Notes under the pieces: generated by a model
Database searches by the model: none
Told to the model about the DNA's origin: nothing
Seen by the model: the letters and a program-made list of their open reading frames with translations, nothing else
NCBI GenBank assembly: GCA_934675585.1
Contig: CAKUQY010000004.1
Coordinates: 32,688 to 96,687, forward strand
Source: an uncultured Opitutales bacterium
Lineage (GTDB): Bacteria; Verrucomicrobiota; Verrucomicrobiia; Opitutales; UBA953
Direction: 5' to 3'
Length of the DNA stretch: 64,000 nucleotides
Program-made: the position numbers and the translations under genes
Part shown: piece after piece, positions 9,401 through 18,994 of the stretch
How the letters are laid out: each line of letters begins with the position of its first letter
Position numbering within the stretch: the first letter of the stretch is position 1

Positions 9401-10723
9401 TGGCTCGAATGCTTGAATTGACAAGCGGTGAAGTGTTGGAGCACGATTGAGCATCACTGGGTGTCCCTTAGTAACTTCGTCAAGGACATCCCAAACATCA
9501 GAATCACGACGCTCAATTGCTTTCTTACCTGCCTTAATTGTCGCAACATTATACGGCGGTCGCATCAAGCGACGGATAATAAATGGTTCAAACAATTTGA
9601 GTGCCATTTCTTTAGGCAAGCCACATTGATTCAAATTAAGATCAGGCCCCACTGCAATTACGGAACGACCAGAATAATCAACACGTTTACCGAGCAAGTT
9701 TTGACGGAAACGGCCTTGTTTGCCCTTCAAACCATCTGCAAGAGATTTCAAAGGACGACCATTCGCGCCCGTCACAGGGCGACCATGACGACCATTATCA
9801 AACAATGCGTCAACTGCTTCTTGCAACATGCGTTTTTCATTATCAATAATCACCAATGGTGTTTTCTTTTCAAGCAAGTCTTTCAAACGCTTATTACGAT
9901 TGATAACACGACGATAAAGTTCGTTCAAGTCTGACGTTGCGAAACGACCACCATCTAATGGGACGAGTGGGCGCAAATCTGGCGGGATCACTGGCAAAAC
10001 GGTAAGAATCATCCATTCTGGACGATTGCCCGATTTGAGAAATCCTTGAATCACGCGCAAACGACGTGTCAACTTAAGTTGCACTTGCTTTGATTTTGTC
10101 AAAGTAATCTTGTCGCGAAGACGTTTCAATTCTTGCTCAAGATCAAGTTTTTCCAAAACATCACGCAATGCTTCAGCACCACGTTTTGCCGTAAAACCAT
10201 CAAATCCATAGTCTTGAACAGCTTGGTTATACTCGTCATCTTTCAACAATGCACGCTCTTCCAAATTACTTGTTCCTGGATCGGTAACGAGATATTTTTC
10301 GTAATAAATCACCGATTCAAGTTGGTTAGGAGTCATATCCAACAACAAACTCAAACAAGATGGTTGCGACTTCAAGAACCAAATATGCGATACGGGAACA
10401 GCCAACTCAATGTGTCCCATGCGACGACGACGTTCACGTGCAACCGTTACTTCAACGCCACACTTTTCGCAAATTGTTCCTTTATTTTTAATATGTTTAT
10501 AACGACCGCAACCGCACTCGAAATCCTTGATCGGACCAAAGATTTTTTGGCAAAATAAGCCACCTTCTTCAGGTTTTTGTGAGCGATAGTTGATTGTTTC
10601 AGAATTTTTTACTTCTCCATATGACCAACTACGAATCGTTTCAGGAGAAGAAATTTTTACCGAAACACTATCAAAAGCAATCGCTTTAGGACTTGGATTT
10701 GCTGCAATTTCTTCACTTTTCAT
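6410..10723 (-). CDS. rpoC: DNA-directed RNA polymerase subunit beta prime
   Basis: About 1437 residues; catalytic clamp subunit of RNA polymerase. The N-terminal zinc finger ([11 protein letters not shown]...CEKCGVEV) and the active-site NADFDGD motif binding Mg2+ (about residue 455) are intact, as is the second zinc-site region (RCSSD ... MSPLTHMN) and the bridge/trigger region ([22 protein letters not shown]). The C-terminus is acidic ([14 protein letters not shown]...). I place the start at the ATG at 10723 (MKSEEIA), preceded by AGAAAG; the longer frame begins with TTG. It follows rpoB by 36 bp in the same operon and ends at a motif-based terminator. Only four window-motif copies occur in 4.3 kb. 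Confidence 0.98.
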   Translation of the reverse strand: MKSEEIAANPSPKAIAFDSVSVKISSPETIRSWSYGEVKNSETINYRSQKPEEGGLFCQKIFGPIKDFECGCGRYKHIKNKGTICEKCGVEVTVARERRRRMGHIELAVPVSHIWFLKSQPSCLSLLLDMTPNQLESVIYYEKYLVTDPGTSNLEERALLKDDEYNQAVQDYGFDGFTAKRGAEALRDVLEKLDLEQELKRLRDKITLTKSKQVQLKLTRRLRVIQGFLKSGNRPEWMILTVLPVIPPDLRPLVPLDGGRFATSDLNELYRRVINRNKRLKDLLEKKTPLVIIDNEKRMLQEAVDALFDNGRHGRPVTGANGRPLKSLADGLKGKQGRFRQNLLGKRVDYSGRSVIAVGPDLNLNQCGLPKEMALKLFEPFIIRRLMRPPYNVATIKAGKKAIERRDSDVWDVLDEVTKGHPVMLNRAPTLHRLSIQAFEPKLIEGKAMRLHPLSCTAFNADFDGDQMAVHVPLSTEAEMECKLLMLSTNNLFSPSSGKPIITPSQDVILGSYYLTFQPTQVCEELGVRAPLMGSVDEVLLAEGDGSVHLHSWIDFVNPDYGKDTYWGNKNAKVIRTTVGRVIFNQIWPKSKTANAADDNAPEGGMGFVNVPVKKGEIGKLIADTYSLVGKPGVPAVVDALKNLGYRMATRAGISISVGDMIPPANKKSIIEKSSKEAMTFDSEFHRGLITDGERYNKVVDIWTRATDEIAKEAFETLAKSAKPAIKEQKKNDPRNEGRWILNPVWVMMDSGARGNKQQVRQLCGARGLMAKPDGAIIERPILSSFRDGLSIGEYFISSHGARKGLSDTALKTADAGYMTRKLCDVAMDVIVTVDDDGNRNGIWKEAIEEDGIEIPLHERIYGRCSSDDVVDPATGEVLVKSGEMISEKAAHAIEKAEIKRVKIMSPLTHMNVNAIPALAYGLDPSTNKLVKRGASVGIIAAQSIGEPGTQLTMRTFHVGGVASKSVSSSEIKPDIGGIVKYKNLRCVTIADNKAVVLNKTGSVQILDDGGKVIEEYDLIIGATLNILDGGRIEKGQLLAKWDQDIIPILSEYAGRVSFKDVTPGITVHAERNDTNGEISIVVIDHPEDLIPSIEILDKKGKLIASYAIPVGAQLKVLEDAEIKAGATLATSPRAAAKSQDITGGLPRVAELFEARRPKDAGVMARVTGEVSLKTNRGKKQVVITPEGDKPVVHVIPNGKHITVTDGDFVEKGALLTEGSQDPREILEILGREGVQDYLVREILSVYRRQGVTINDKHVEVIVARMLRKVRITNPGDTTFLQDEKVDVTRLVRVNKETEEQGGEPASSEPILLGISKASLETESFIAAASFQETPRVLTEAATFGKVDILKGFKENVIMGHRIPAGTGLPAYQNLKLVYGTPDNDAEDMVAVDDLSQEDRETIENDDSVAVIDDSGSLLDNDESLGDSVDGDENGEE

Positions 10724-10759
10724 AAAATTGTCTTTCTGCAATTAGTTGTTATTGTCTAA

Positions 10760-13700
10760 TTATTTTGTGATTTCACCTGTTGCTGGTTGTTCAGAAGAGC
10801 CTGGATTCATTTTTAAACGACGTTCTGCGTCTGGACCGTCCTTTTTTTCACCTGTGTAGTGAACCTCAAGACCGAGTGATTGCATCTCCTTAACCAAAAC
10901 ATTGAAGGATTGAGGAATTCCAGCTTCAAGTGTTTTTTCTGATTTCACAATATTTTCGTACATCTTGTCGCGACCTTCCTTATCATCCGACTTCACCGTC
11001 AAGAATTCTTGCAAGGTGTAAGCCGCGCCATAACCTTCCATAGCCCACACTTCCATTTCACCAAGACGTTGACCGCCCTTTTGAGCCTTACCGCCAAGAG
11101 GTTGTTGTGTAATGAGAGCATACGAACCCGTTGCACGAGCGTGAATCTTGTCTTCCACCAAGTGGTTCAATTTCATCATATAAATGATGCCGACAACAAC
11201 ATCCTGGTCGAAAGGCTGTCCCGTTTTACCATCAAAAAGCAATGTTTTACCCGAATAAGGCAAGCCCGCTTTTTCCAAATATTCACGGATCGTTTCTTCT
11301 GGAATGCCGTCAAAAATCGGTGTCGAAACTTTGATACCAAGCTTTTCACAAGCCCAGCCCATGTGTGTTTCAAGAACCTGTCCCACATTCATACGCGAAG
11401 GAACGCCAAGAGGATTCAAACAGATATCAACAGGTGTTCCGTCTGGCAAATATGGCATATCTTCCACGGGAACGATACGAGCGACAACGCCCTTGTTGCC
11501 GTGACGACCTGCCATCTTATCGCCCACTTGAATCTTGCGTTTTTCTGCGAGATAAACTTTAACACTCTTAATCGTGCCATCACTTGATTTACCATGCGCG
11601 ATTTCGTCAATTTTACGATCACGTTCGCGTTCAAGTTCATTAAGTTTACGCTTAAACTCATCAACAATGCGCATAATTTTTTCGCGCACTGGCGATTGAG
11701 GCATATCAATATCGCGAGCAACAGATGCCAATTTACGCAACAATGTTTTTGTAATTTTACGACCTGCAGGAATAATCACCTCGTTCGTTTTTACATTACG
11801 CACGTCTAATGGAATTTTTTCTCCAAGCAAGATGTCTGAAAGTTTTTCAGTCAACTCAATCGTATCTTTTTGATATTGATTGCGGAAGTTTTCTTGAGTT
11901 TCCTTAATACGACGACGTTGATCAGATGGCGATTTTGCGATTTCCTTATCAGTATGATAAGTTACCAAAACATCCATCACAACACCACTCACGCCTGGAT
12001 CAACGCGCAATGACGTATCCTTTACATCTGCGGCTTTTTGACCGAAAATTGCACGCAACAATTTTTCTTCTGGTGGCAACTCAACCTCTGGTTTTGGCGT
12101 AATTTTGCCAACCAAAATATCGCCAGCTTTAACCTCTGCGCCTACGCGAATAATACCGCGGCGGTCGAGATTTTTCAGCGCATCTTCACCAGCATTAGGA
12201 ATATCACGCGTAATTTCTTCCGGGCCGAGTTTTGTTTCGCGAGCCTCGATGTCGTAAGGTTCAATATGAATCGATGTAAACACATCGTCTTTCAAAACAC
12301 GTTCGCTAAGCAAAATCGCGTCCTCAAAGTTATAACCATTCCATGGCATAAACGCGACAAGCACGTTGCGACCAAGCGCTAACTCGCCCTTGTCGGTCGC
12401 TGCGCCATCTGCCAAACAATCACCTTTCTTTACCTTTTGTCCTTTTGAAACAATTGGGTGTTGATTGAAGCATGTTGATGCATTCGAACGCAAATTCTTA
12501 CGAAGAACATAAGTATGTGATTTGCCTGCTTTATCTTCAACAACGATTTCATTTGCAGTAACAGAAGTTACAACGCCATCTTCAACTGAACGCACAATTG
12601 CACATGAGTCTTCTGCAACCAATTTTTCAATACCTGTACCCACCAACGGAGCTTCTGGCTTCAATAATGGAACACCTTGGCGTTGCATGTTCGACCCCAT
12701 CAATGCACGATTCGCGTCGTCGTGTTCAAGGAACGGAATTAAACCTGTTGCAACAGACACCACTTGTTTTGGCGAAATGTCAATAAAATCAACATCTTCT
12801 GGCAATACCGATTGCACTTCACCTTTGTTACGAACAGCAACTTTACCTTGCATATCGCCAACAAGATTACCATTTTCATCAATTTTGGTATTAGCTTCTG
12901 CCACTTTGTAAGGTTCTTCATCGTCCGCCGTCAACCAAGCAACATTTTTAGGGTTGTTGTCAACTTTACCATTTTTAACAGGACGATATGGCGCTTCGAT
13001 AAAACCATATTCATTAACGCGTGCATAAGTTGCCAAGGAATTGATCAAACCAATATTTGGACCTTCTGGTGTTTCAATTGGGCAAATACGACCATAGTGC
13101 GATGGGTGCACGTCGCGCACTTCAAAACCTGCACGATCACGGCTCAAACCTCCTGGACCAAGAGCCGACAAACGACGTTTGTGCGAAAGCTCCGACAACG
13201 GATTGATTTGATCCATAAATTGCGATAGTTGACTACGTGCAAAAAAGTCTTTCACTGCACTCGCCAATGCTTTGGGGTTTACCAAACGCGCAGGACGAAC
13301 ACTATCCGATTTCGCATCTTGCGTACTCATACGATCGCGAATGTGACGCTCTGTACGCACCAAACCCTTGCGGCATTCATTTTGCAACAATTCGCCAACA
13401 TTACGCAAACGGCGAGCACCCAAGTGATCGATATCATCAAGCACACCTTCGCCATTTTTCAAACCGCAAAGATATTTCGTTGCGGCAACAAGATCTTCAA
13501 CCTCAATCAATTGAGAAAGCGATTTGCCATGTTTCAACTTTTGATTGATTTTATAACGACCCACTTTGCCCAAATCATAATATTTTACATCACAGAATGA
13601 ACGATTAATCAACGAGCGAGCAGAACTTACTTGAATTGGATCACCAGGACGTTGCACGCGGAAAATTTCTTTCAACGCTTCTTCTTCATTGTGAGTCGAG

Positions 13701-14599
13701 TCTTTTTTAATTGCACGAATAATTGCACCATCGTCAATCGAAGTGTCAAGCACACGCACATTTTTAATGCCAATTTTCTTAATGTCCGTCAAAATTGAAC
13801 GATTAAGTGCTTCAAAAGCATGACCAACAATCGTTCCCTTTTTAATGTCAACAATATCTTGTACAAGCACGTAGTCTGAAACGTTTTTCTTGTCAATCAT
13901 CGTATCAACACTCAATTCTTCTTTTTTGTAGAAGAGATCCAAAATTGCCTCATCGGTCGAATAACCCAATGTGCGCAACAATGTAGTCAACAAGAAACGA
14001 CGACGGCGACGACGGCGATCTAAATAAACATAAAGCAAATCGTTTTGATCGAATTGAACTTCCAACCAAGTGCCACGATCTGGAATAATACGAAAAGCAT
14101 AAAGCGTTTTGCCGCTGATATGCTCACTTTTTTCAAAACACAAACCTGGCGAACGATGCAATTGACTCACAATAACACGTTCTGAGCCATTAAACACAAA
14201 TGAACCGCGATCGGTGATCATAGGAATATCGCCCATCACAATTTCATCCTCTTTCATCGTGCCATCTGGAGCCACGAGGCGCAATGTCACATACAATTTG
14301 CACGCATATGTTTTGTCATTACGGAAACACTCAACATCGCTCACTTCTGGATCTTCCAAACGGTATCCCACATACTCAAGACGAGCACCATTCGTATTTT
14401 GATTTGCTTCAATCGGGAAAATTTCTTGAAAAACCGCTTCTAAACCGATGTTCTTACGTTGGTCGGCGGGAACGTCTTTTTGCAAGAAATCATTATACGA
14501 CTTCAATTGATTGTCGATAAGATTTGGTGGTGGGATAATCTCATTCAAATCGCCAAAATATTGACGAGTTGTAGTATTTGTGTCTGAACTTGTTACCAT
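10760..14599 (-). CDS. rpoB: DNA-directed RNA polymerase subunit beta
   Basis: 1279 residues. Signatures: the rifampicin-pocket segment SQFMDQINPLSELSHKRRLSALGPGG, HYGRICPIETPEGPNIGLI, LLSERVLKDDVFTSIHIE, GDKMAGRHGNKGVVARI and the C-terminal GGQRLGEMEVWAMEGYGA. Rifampicin-site residues look like the sensitive wild type. It forms the core catalytic subunit with RpoC. It follows rplL after a 209-bp leader with several hairpins (see 14645-14771). The start at 14599 gives MVTSSDTNTTTRQYFGD. Only three copies of the window-wide motif occur in 3.8 kb. Confidence 0.98.
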   Translation of the reverse strand: MVTSSDTNTTTRQYFGDLNEIIPPPNLIDNQLKSYNDFLQKDVPADQRKNIGLEAVFQEIFPIEANQNTNGARLEYVGYRLEDPEVSDVECFRNDKTYACKLYVTLRLVAPDGTMKEDEIVMGDIPMITDRGSFVFNGSERVIVSQLHRSPGLCFEKSEHISGKTLYAFRIIPDRGTWLEVQFDQNDLLYVYLDRRRRRRRFLLTTLLRTLGYSTDEAILDLFYKKEELSVDTMIDKKNVSDYVLVQDIVDIKKGTIVGHAFEALNRSILTDIKKIGIKNVRVLDTSIDDGAIIRAIKKDSTHNEEEALKEIFRVQRPGDPIQVSSARSLINRSFCDVKYYDLGKVGRYKINQKLKHGKSLSQLIEVEDLVAATKYLCGLKNGEGVLDDIDHLGARRLRNVGELLQNECRKGLVRTERHIRDRMSTQDAKSDSVRPARLVNPKALASAVKDFFARSQLSQFMDQINPLSELSHKRRLSALGPGGLSRDRAGFEVRDVHPSHYGRICPIETPEGPNIGLINSLATYARVNEYGFIEAPYRPVKNGKVDNNPKNVAWLTADDEEPYKVAEANTKIDENGNLVGDMQGKVAVRNKGEVQSVLPEDVDFIDISPKQVVSVATGLIPFLEHDDANRALMGSNMQRQGVPLLKPEAPLVGTGIEKLVAEDSCAIVRSVEDGVVTSVTANEIVVEDKAGKSHTYVLRKNLRSNASTCFNQHPIVSKGQKVKKGDCLADGAATDKGELALGRNVLVAFMPWNGYNFEDAILLSERVLKDDVFTSIHIEPYDIEARETKLGPEEITRDIPNAGEDALKNLDRRGIIRVGAEVKAGDILVGKITPKPEVELPPEEKLLRAIFGQKAADVKDTSLRVDPGVSGVVMDVLVTYHTDKEIAKSPSDQRRRIKETQENFRNQYQKDTIELTEKLSDILLGEKIPLDVRNVKTNEVIIPAGRKITKTLLRKLASVARDIDMPQSPVREKIMRIVDEFKRKLNELERERDRKIDEIAHGKSSDGTIKSVKVYLAEKRKIQVGDKMAGRHGNKGVVARIVPVEDMPYLPDGTPVDICLNPLGVPSRMNVGQVLETHMGWACEKLGIKVSTPIFDGIPEETIREYLEKAGLPYSGKTLLFDGKTGQPFDQDVVVGIIYMMKLNHLVEDKIHARATGSYALITQQPLGGKAQKGGQRLGEMEVWAMEGYGAAYTLQEFLTVKSDDKEGRDKMYENIVKSEKTLEAGIPQSFNVLVKEMQSLGLEVHYTGEKKDGPDAERRLKMNPGSSEQPATGEITK

Positions 14600-14644
14600 A
14601 ATTGATAATTTGTTGAGTTTTAAAAATTAAAACGAGCAATGCTC

Positions 14645-14771
14645 CGCGACTTTTGTCGCATTTTCATTGGGCCTCCTGCCCAAAATTGCGCTTTCACGCG
14701 CATCATCAAAAAGGCTTTGTAAGCCCTCTTTTTTAAAGTGCCAACATGCGGACAGTGCTTCCACTGTCCGC
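14645..14771 (-). promoter_or_regulatory. rplL-rpoB intergenic attenuator and processing hairpins
   Basis: In transcription order (minus strand): a 10-bp hairpin GCGGACAGTG/CACTGTCCGC (14748-14771, 4-nt loop); a short hairpin GGCTT/AAGCC followed by TTTTT (14708-14725), an attenuator-like partial terminator; GGGC/GCCC (14669-14681); and GCGAC/GTCGC (14646-14659). In E. coli the same gap holds an attenuator and an RNase III site that lower rpoBC relative to rplJL. The sequence shows the hairpins; the role is inferred from that precedent. Confidence 0.7.
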
Positions 14772-14808
14772 AGTCGGTTCGATTTTAAAGTCGAAATTCA
14801 AGCACAGA

Positions 14809-15180
14809 TTACTTGACTTCAACTTTAGCGCCAGCAGCCGTAAGCTTGTCAGCGATGGTCTTTGCTTCGTCTTTCGAAACAGCTTCCTTAATCGCTTTAG
14901 GAGCACCCTCAACGAGTTCCTTAGCTTCTTTGAGGCCAAGACCAGTGATTTCACGCACTGCCTTGATGACGCCAATAGCGCTTGCACCTTTGTCAACGAG
15001 AACGACATCAAATTCTGTCTTCTCTTCTGCAGGTGCTGCTGCCGCTGCTGCGCCAGCTACTGCTACAGGAGCAGCTGAGACGCCCCAGAGCTCCTCGAGT
15101 TCTTTAACGAGAGCGACCATTTCCTTTACAGGTTGTGCGCTCAACCATTCGATAACTTGTTCTTTTGTGATATCTGCCAT
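14809..15180 (-). CDS. rplL: 50S ribosomal protein L7/L12
   Basis: 123 residues from the ATG at 15180 ([13 protein letters not shown]), preceded by AAGGAAAG; a longer frame from 15225 is upstream sequence. N-terminal dimerisation domain, an Ala/Glu-rich hinge (about 38-52, [13 protein letters not shown]) and the conserved C-terminal domain ([29 protein letters not shown] shows as [16 protein letters not shown]). It forms the flexible ribosomal stalk that recruits GTPase factors, bound through L10, encoded just upstream. Confidence 0.97.
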   Translation of the reverse strand: MADITKEQVIEWLSAQPVKEMVALVKELEELWGVSAAPVAVAGAAAAAAPAEEKTEFDVVLVDKGASAIGVIKAVREITGLGLKEAKELVEGAPKAIKEAVSKDEAKTIADKLTAAGAKVEVK

Positions 15181-15311
15181 TTTTTTAACTTTCCTTGAAC
15201 GATTAGCGTTAGGATTACCTAACATTTAAGAGGTTAAAGCCCCTAATCTTATTCCTTGGATTTTCTTAAGCCGTGATTGGCTTAAAAAGATTTTCTACGC
15301 AGCAACTGCAA

Positions 15312-15806
15312 TTATGCAGCAGCTTCGCCACCCTCCTTGTCGTTCTTCGCCACCAAAACGCGAACGAAGTTGCCCGCTGGCGTTGAGAGGAGTGCAAGCA
15401 ATGTTGCACGTGCTTCGTCGAGTGTTGGGAGCTTTGAAAGCTCTTCAATGCCCGCTTTATCAAGCGCATTGCCTTCAACAACACCTGCTTTGAGTTCGAG
15501 GCGCGTTGTGTCTTTAAAGAATTTAATTACTGCTTTCGCAACTGCACTTGGGTTTTCACCGCCTGTAAGAATTGCAGTATGACCTGTCAAATGCTCCGAA
15601 AGATCGGGCATATTTGCGTTTTTAAGAGCGATGTTCAAAATCGAATTCTTAACAACGTGATATTCTGCACCGAATGGACGAATTGCATCGCGTACTTTTG
15701 CAGCATCAACCACTGTCACGTGGGTAAAATCAGCCAAAAGAACATAGTTCGATTTAGCGAGATGTGCTGCGACTTCTTCTACGAGAAATTGTTTTTCTGA
15801 TCTCAT
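15312..15806 (-). CDS. rplJ: 50S ribosomal protein L10
   Basis: 164 residues from the ATG at 15806 (MRSEKQFLVEEVA), with AAGAAAGGG as ribosome-binding site; the frame extending to 15848 overlaps rplA and is not needed. Signatures: SNYVLLADFTHVTV, VKNSILNIALKNA and the GHTAILTGGENP segment. It anchors L7/L12 on the ribosome. It lies 16 bp after rplA, so they are co-transcribed, and rplL follows after 131 bp. In many bacteria L10 represses this operon by binding its leader; no clear L10 leader fold could be picked out here. Confidence 0.96.
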   Translation of the reverse strand: MRSEKQFLVEEVAAHLAKSNYVLLADFTHVTVVDAAKVRDAIRPFGAEYHVVKNSILNIALKNANMPDLSEHLTGHTAILTGGENPSAVAKAVIKFFKDTTRLELKAGVVEGNALDKAGIEELSKLPTLDEARATLLALLSTPAGNFVRVLVAKNDKEGGEAAA

Positions 15807-15822
15807 GTTAGTCAGCCCTTTC

Positions 15823-16515
15823 TTATGCAACGTATGGTTTTGTATCAATCTTGACGCCTGCGCTCATTGTCGAGCTAAGAGTCAATGATTTGATAAACTT
15901 AATACCTTTAGCCGCCGCTGGTTGTGCTTTAACGAGTGCTTGAATTGCTGCTTCAACGTTTTGAGCCAATGCAGCTTCGTCAAACGAACGTTTACCTGCA
16001 ACAATAGCGATGTTGCCTGTTTTATCCATTTTAAATTCAACACGGCCACCTTTAACTTCCTTGATTGTTTCAGGAATATTGTCCGAAACCGTTCCCGATT
16101 TTGGATTTGGCATCAAGCCACGAGGACCGAGCACGCGAGCCACTTTGCGAACGTCTTTCATCGCTGCGGTTGTTGAAATCGCAACATCAAAATCCATCCA
16201 GCCGCCATTGATTTTTTCAATGAGATCGTTGAGACCTGCGGCATCAGCGCCTGCTGCGAGTGCTTCTTGAGGATTTGCGGTGAAAACGATAACGCTCACT
16301 TTTTTACCACTGCCATTAGGCAATGAAACCGTGCCACGCACCATTTGATCCGATTGTTTTGGGTCAACGCCCAAACGAGCACTGACTTCCACTGTTTCAT
16401 CAAACTTAGCTTTTGGCATTTTTGCAAGAGTTGCGACAGCATCTGCTACCGAATACTCTGCGCTCAAATCGCCAACAGCTTTCGCTGATTGAATACGTTT
16501 TGATTGTTTTTTCAT
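15823..16515 (-). CDS. rplA: 50S ribosomal protein L1
   Basis: 230 residues: MKKQSKRI, KFDETVEVSARLGVDPKQSDQMVRG, KVSVIVF and the L1 signature GPRGLMPNPKSGTVSDNI. It binds 23S rRNA at the L1 stalk. It is the first gene of the rplA-rplJ-rplL-rpoB-rpoC unit. The usual upstream partners rplK, nusG and secE are absent: the next gene on the same strand is a DUF2148 protein with its own terminator. A strong promoter sits 50 bp upstream of the start. Confidence 0.97.
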   Translation of the reverse strand: MKKQSKRIQSAKAVGDLSAEYSVADAVATLAKMPKAKFDETVEVSARLGVDPKQSDQMVRGTVSLPNGSGKKVSVIVFTANPQEALAAGADAAGLNDLIEKINGGWMDFDVAISTTAAMKDVRKVARVLGPRGLMPNPKSGTVSDNIPETIKEVKGGRVEFKMDKTGNIAIVAGKRSFDEAALAQNVEAAIQALVKAQPAAAKGIKFIKSLTLSSTMSAGVKIDTKPYVA

Positions 16516-16568
16516 TATTTTTTCGACTATTTATTGTCTCCTGCGTAATTGCAGTAAGAATAAACCAT

Positions 16569-16596
16569 ATTATAACATTTTTTAATCAATCGTCAA
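16569..16596 (-). promoter_or_regulatory. Promoter of the rplA-rpoC operon
   Basis: On the minus strand TTGACG (16591-16596), 16-bp spacer, TATAAT (16569-16574); transcription would begin near 16562. The leader carries AGGAGA about 26 nt before the rplA ATG. This is the best sigma70 consensus I found in the window. Confidence 0.85.
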
Positions 16597-16705
16597 GAAA
16601 TTTCTTTAAACCCTAAAAATCGCGTTCCCGCAAGCAATTTCACAAATGTCTCAAAGACAAATTTTAATTCATTTTGCGGGAACGCCTTTCCCGCGGGAAC
16701 GAAAA

Positions 16706-16728
16706 AGACGAAGCTTTGAACTTCGTCT
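16706..16728 (-). terminator. Terminator after the DUF2148 gene
   Basis: AGACGAAG/CTTCGTCT stem with a 7-nt loop followed on the minus strand by five T. Unlike most terminators here its stem is not made of the window motif, though motif copies flank it on both sides (16620s, 16677-16700, 16750s). Confidence 0.85.
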
Positions 16729-16762
16729 TCTCAATTTCAAAAAAATTCGCGTTCCCGCAAAA

Positions 16763-17293
16763 TTATTGCGGTTTTGGGCGATCGAAAAATGGATTTTTGC
16801 TACTAATACTCATCAAAATAGCGAGCACTTGTTTTGCCTCGCCGAGCACGCCCAAACGTTGCGCAGCCGTTCCCGCAGAATAAACCACTCGCGTGTCAAT
16901 ACGCAAATCGGCAGCTTTGCTACAAGCCGAACCAAGCGCGATCCCGACATCAATTGAATTGATCGCGCAAGGCGTTCCCGCTGCGCGTTGATCGCAAGTC
17001 GCCGCGCCACAATACGCACAATTCAACCCTTGCGGTTGTTCCCGCGTGCCGATAAACATCACCGCGTCTGCTTTTTCAACACAATTTGCATCGCGTAAGA
17101 AAAATTTAAATCCTTTTTCTTCGGCAATTTGCCGCATCATCGCCGCCACGGGAACGAGATCCGTTCCCGTAAGCGTTGCAATTTCAATGACATCTGCGCC
17201 CTTGCCTTTGGGCGCTGTGCGCGCCGCGGTCATCATTGCGATCGCCGTTTGCAAAATTGCGCGTTCCCGCGTTTCTCTCTCATTATAAATCAT
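16763..17293 (-). CDS. DUF2148 ferredoxin-domain protein
   Basis: 176 residues from the ATG at 17293 (MIYNERETRERA); the longer frame begins with TTG at 17302. Conserved DUF2148 features: the N-terminal RxxAILQTAIAMMTAARTAPKGKG, then the Cys cluster NCAYCGAATCDQR and GTPCAINSIDVGIALGSA. The Cys pattern suggests an iron-sulfur cluster; the family has no settled function that I know. It follows the GH20 gene by about 10 bp, so it is the last member of the 20443-16763 gene train. Confidence 0.85.
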   Translation of the reverse strand: MIYNERETRERAILQTAIAMMTAARTAPKGKGADVIEIATLTGTDLVPVAAMMRQIAEEKGFKFFLRDANCVEKADAVMFIGTREQPQGLNCAYCGAATCDQRAAGTPCAINSIDVGIALGSACSKAADLRIDTRVVYSAGTAAQRLGVLGEAKQVLAILMSISSKNPFFDRPKPQ

Positions 17294-17302
17294 AATTTTC
17301 AA

Positions 17303-18994
17303 TTAGTATGGTTTGTAATCTGGCGGGAGCACTAATGGTCGCGCATTGATTCCTGCATAGCCGTAGCGTTTTTCTTGTGTTTTTAAACGATGTGAAAAAT
17401 CTTCCCAGTTTTTCTTTTCGGGAACACTCCAAGTGCATTCGCTGATGCAAGACATTCGCGGGAAATAATGATATTCTAGAATTTTTTCGTTGGGCGTTTT
17501 TTCACCCCAAAAACAAGCCTGCGCGCCAATAACGTGCTTGCGATATTTTTCTTCCAAATCACGTGGAATCGGCTCAAAGTTATACGCTTGTTTCAATGGC
17601 ATAATTCCGCCTTGCGAAAGCATAAAACTTTTATCTTCTTTAGCGTAGCCCCAATTGTAATAGCAAGTTGGGCGCGTTGCGACAATCAAATCTTCGCCTG
17701 CGCGCGGAGCAATTTTTTTGTCGGTATATTCGCGCCAGTGCATAACCGTGCAACCTTTGGGAATACCGCCTTCTGTAATTTCGTCCCAGCCGATAATTTT
17801 ACGTCCTTTCGAAGCCAAGAATTTTTGAATATACGAAATCATCCAAGATTGCAATTCTTCTTCGTTTTTCAAACCTTCTTTTTTAATGCGTTTTTGGCAG
17901 TCCGCGCAATTTTTCCAAGCTCCTTTCGGTGCTTCGTCCCCGCCGATGTGAATATATTCGCCAGGGAACATTTCGCAAATTTCGCTGAAAATATTTTCCA
18001 AAAATGCCAATGTTGTATCTTTGCCCGCGCAATAAATTTTACCATAAACGCCACCGCCCAAAATCGGCCAACCGGGAGCGCGCCCGTCGCAACTAAATTC
18101 AGGATAAGCATACATCGCCGCCGACGAGTGTCCGGGGATTTCAATTTCGGGAACGATATCAATAAAACGTTCCTTCGCGTATTTTACGATTTCCTTCGCG
18201 TCCTTTTTAGAATAAAATCCGCCGTATTGACCTTGCTTATTCCAGTGATTTGTAATTTCTTTCGAAACATAACGGTCGCCCATTTCGCGAATTAAAATGT
18301 CGGAACGCCAAGCGCCTTTTTTCGTCAGTTCTGGATATTTTTTGATTTCAATACGCCAGGCCTGGTCTTCCGTAAAATGCCAGTGAAATTTATTCAATTT
18401 GTGCCACGCCATCGCGTCGATAAACTTCAAAATTTCTTCCTTCGAATAAAAATGTCGCGCCGCATCAATGTGAGCGCCACGCCAGCCAAAGCGCGGCTGG
18501 TCGACAATTTTCACCGCGGGAACGCTCCAAATTTTGATATCCCTTGTCGCTTTTTTTGCATAAATGCTTGGCGGCATCAATTGACGCACCGTTTGCAAAC
18601 CATAAAAAAGTCCTGCTGGCTTTTTCGCGACAATGCTGATGCGCGAGCTATTAACTTCCAGCTCATAACCTTCATCGCCCGTTTCCGCGCGTTTGTCGAG
18701 TTTGAGTTGAATAGCGCCCGCAACTAATTTTGGCGAAATGCGTAATGTTAAACCTGTCGCGCGTTTAAAATCTGCCGCAAATGTTTTAGCAACCGCTTGC
18801 ACTTCTGGAGTTGTCGCAACAATTTGTGTCGTTGGCTTAAAAACAAATTTACCACTTTTTTTCTCAATTTTTGCAGGAACGGGAATAATATTCCAGCCCT
18901 TGCCATCGTCTGATTTATCTTTTGCCGCAAACGCAAATAAGGTTCCCAGCAAAAGCGTTCCCGCGAGCAACAAAAATGTTAAACATTTTTTCAT
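17303..18994 (-). CDS. Beta-N-acetylhexosaminidase, GH20, secreted
   Basis: 563 residues with a signal peptide (MKKCLTFLLLAGTLLLGTLFAFA) in which the window motif encodes AGT. The GH20b N-terminal domain (about 30-150) is followed by the catalytic barrel: RFGWRGAHIDAARHF, LNKFHWHFTEDQAWR, EIPGHSSAAMYAYPE, and the catalytic Asp-Glu pair in HIGGDEAPKGAW, then GWDEITEGG and ACFWGE. Substrate-assisted retaining hydrolysis of terminal GlcNAc/GalNAc is known for the family. Product import fits with the hexosamine-type kinase at 33589 and the GH123-like gene at the left edge: a mucin- or chitin-derived hexosamine diet (inference). Its ATG overlaps the stop of the upstream membrane protein gene by 4 bp. 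Confidence 0.93.
   Translation of the reverse strand: MKKCLTFLLLAGTLLLGTLFAFAAKDKSDDGKGWNIIPVPAKIEKKSGKFVFKPTTQIVATTPEVQAVAKTFAADFKRATGLTLRISPKLVAGAIQLKLDKRAETGDEGYELEVNSSRISIVAKKPAGLFYGLQTVRQLMPPSIYAKKATRDIKIWSVPAVKIVDQPRFGWRGAHIDAARHFYSKEEILKFIDAMAWHKLNKFHWHFTEDQAWRIEIKKYPELTKKGAWRSDILIREMGDRYVSKEITNHWNKQGQYGGFYSKKDAKEIVKYAKERFIDIVPEIEIPGHSSAAMYAYPEFSCDGRAPGWPILGGGVYGKIYCAGKDTTLAFLENIFSEICEMFPGEYIHIGGDEAPKGAWKNCADCQKRIKKEGLKNEEELQSWMISYIQKFLASKGRKIIGWDEITEGGIPKGCTVMHWREYTDKKIAPRAGEDLIVATRPTCYYNWGYAKEDKSFMLSQGGIMPLKQAYNFEPIPRDLEEKYRKHVIGAQACFWGEKTPNEKILEYHYFPRMSCISECTWSVPEKKNWEDFSHRLKTQEKRYGYAGINARPLVLPPDYKPY

Noticed and set aside
15181..15225. N-terminal extension of L7/L12
   Set aside because: The residues before MADITKEQ are unlike any L7/L12, and AAGGAAAG precedes the inner ATG.
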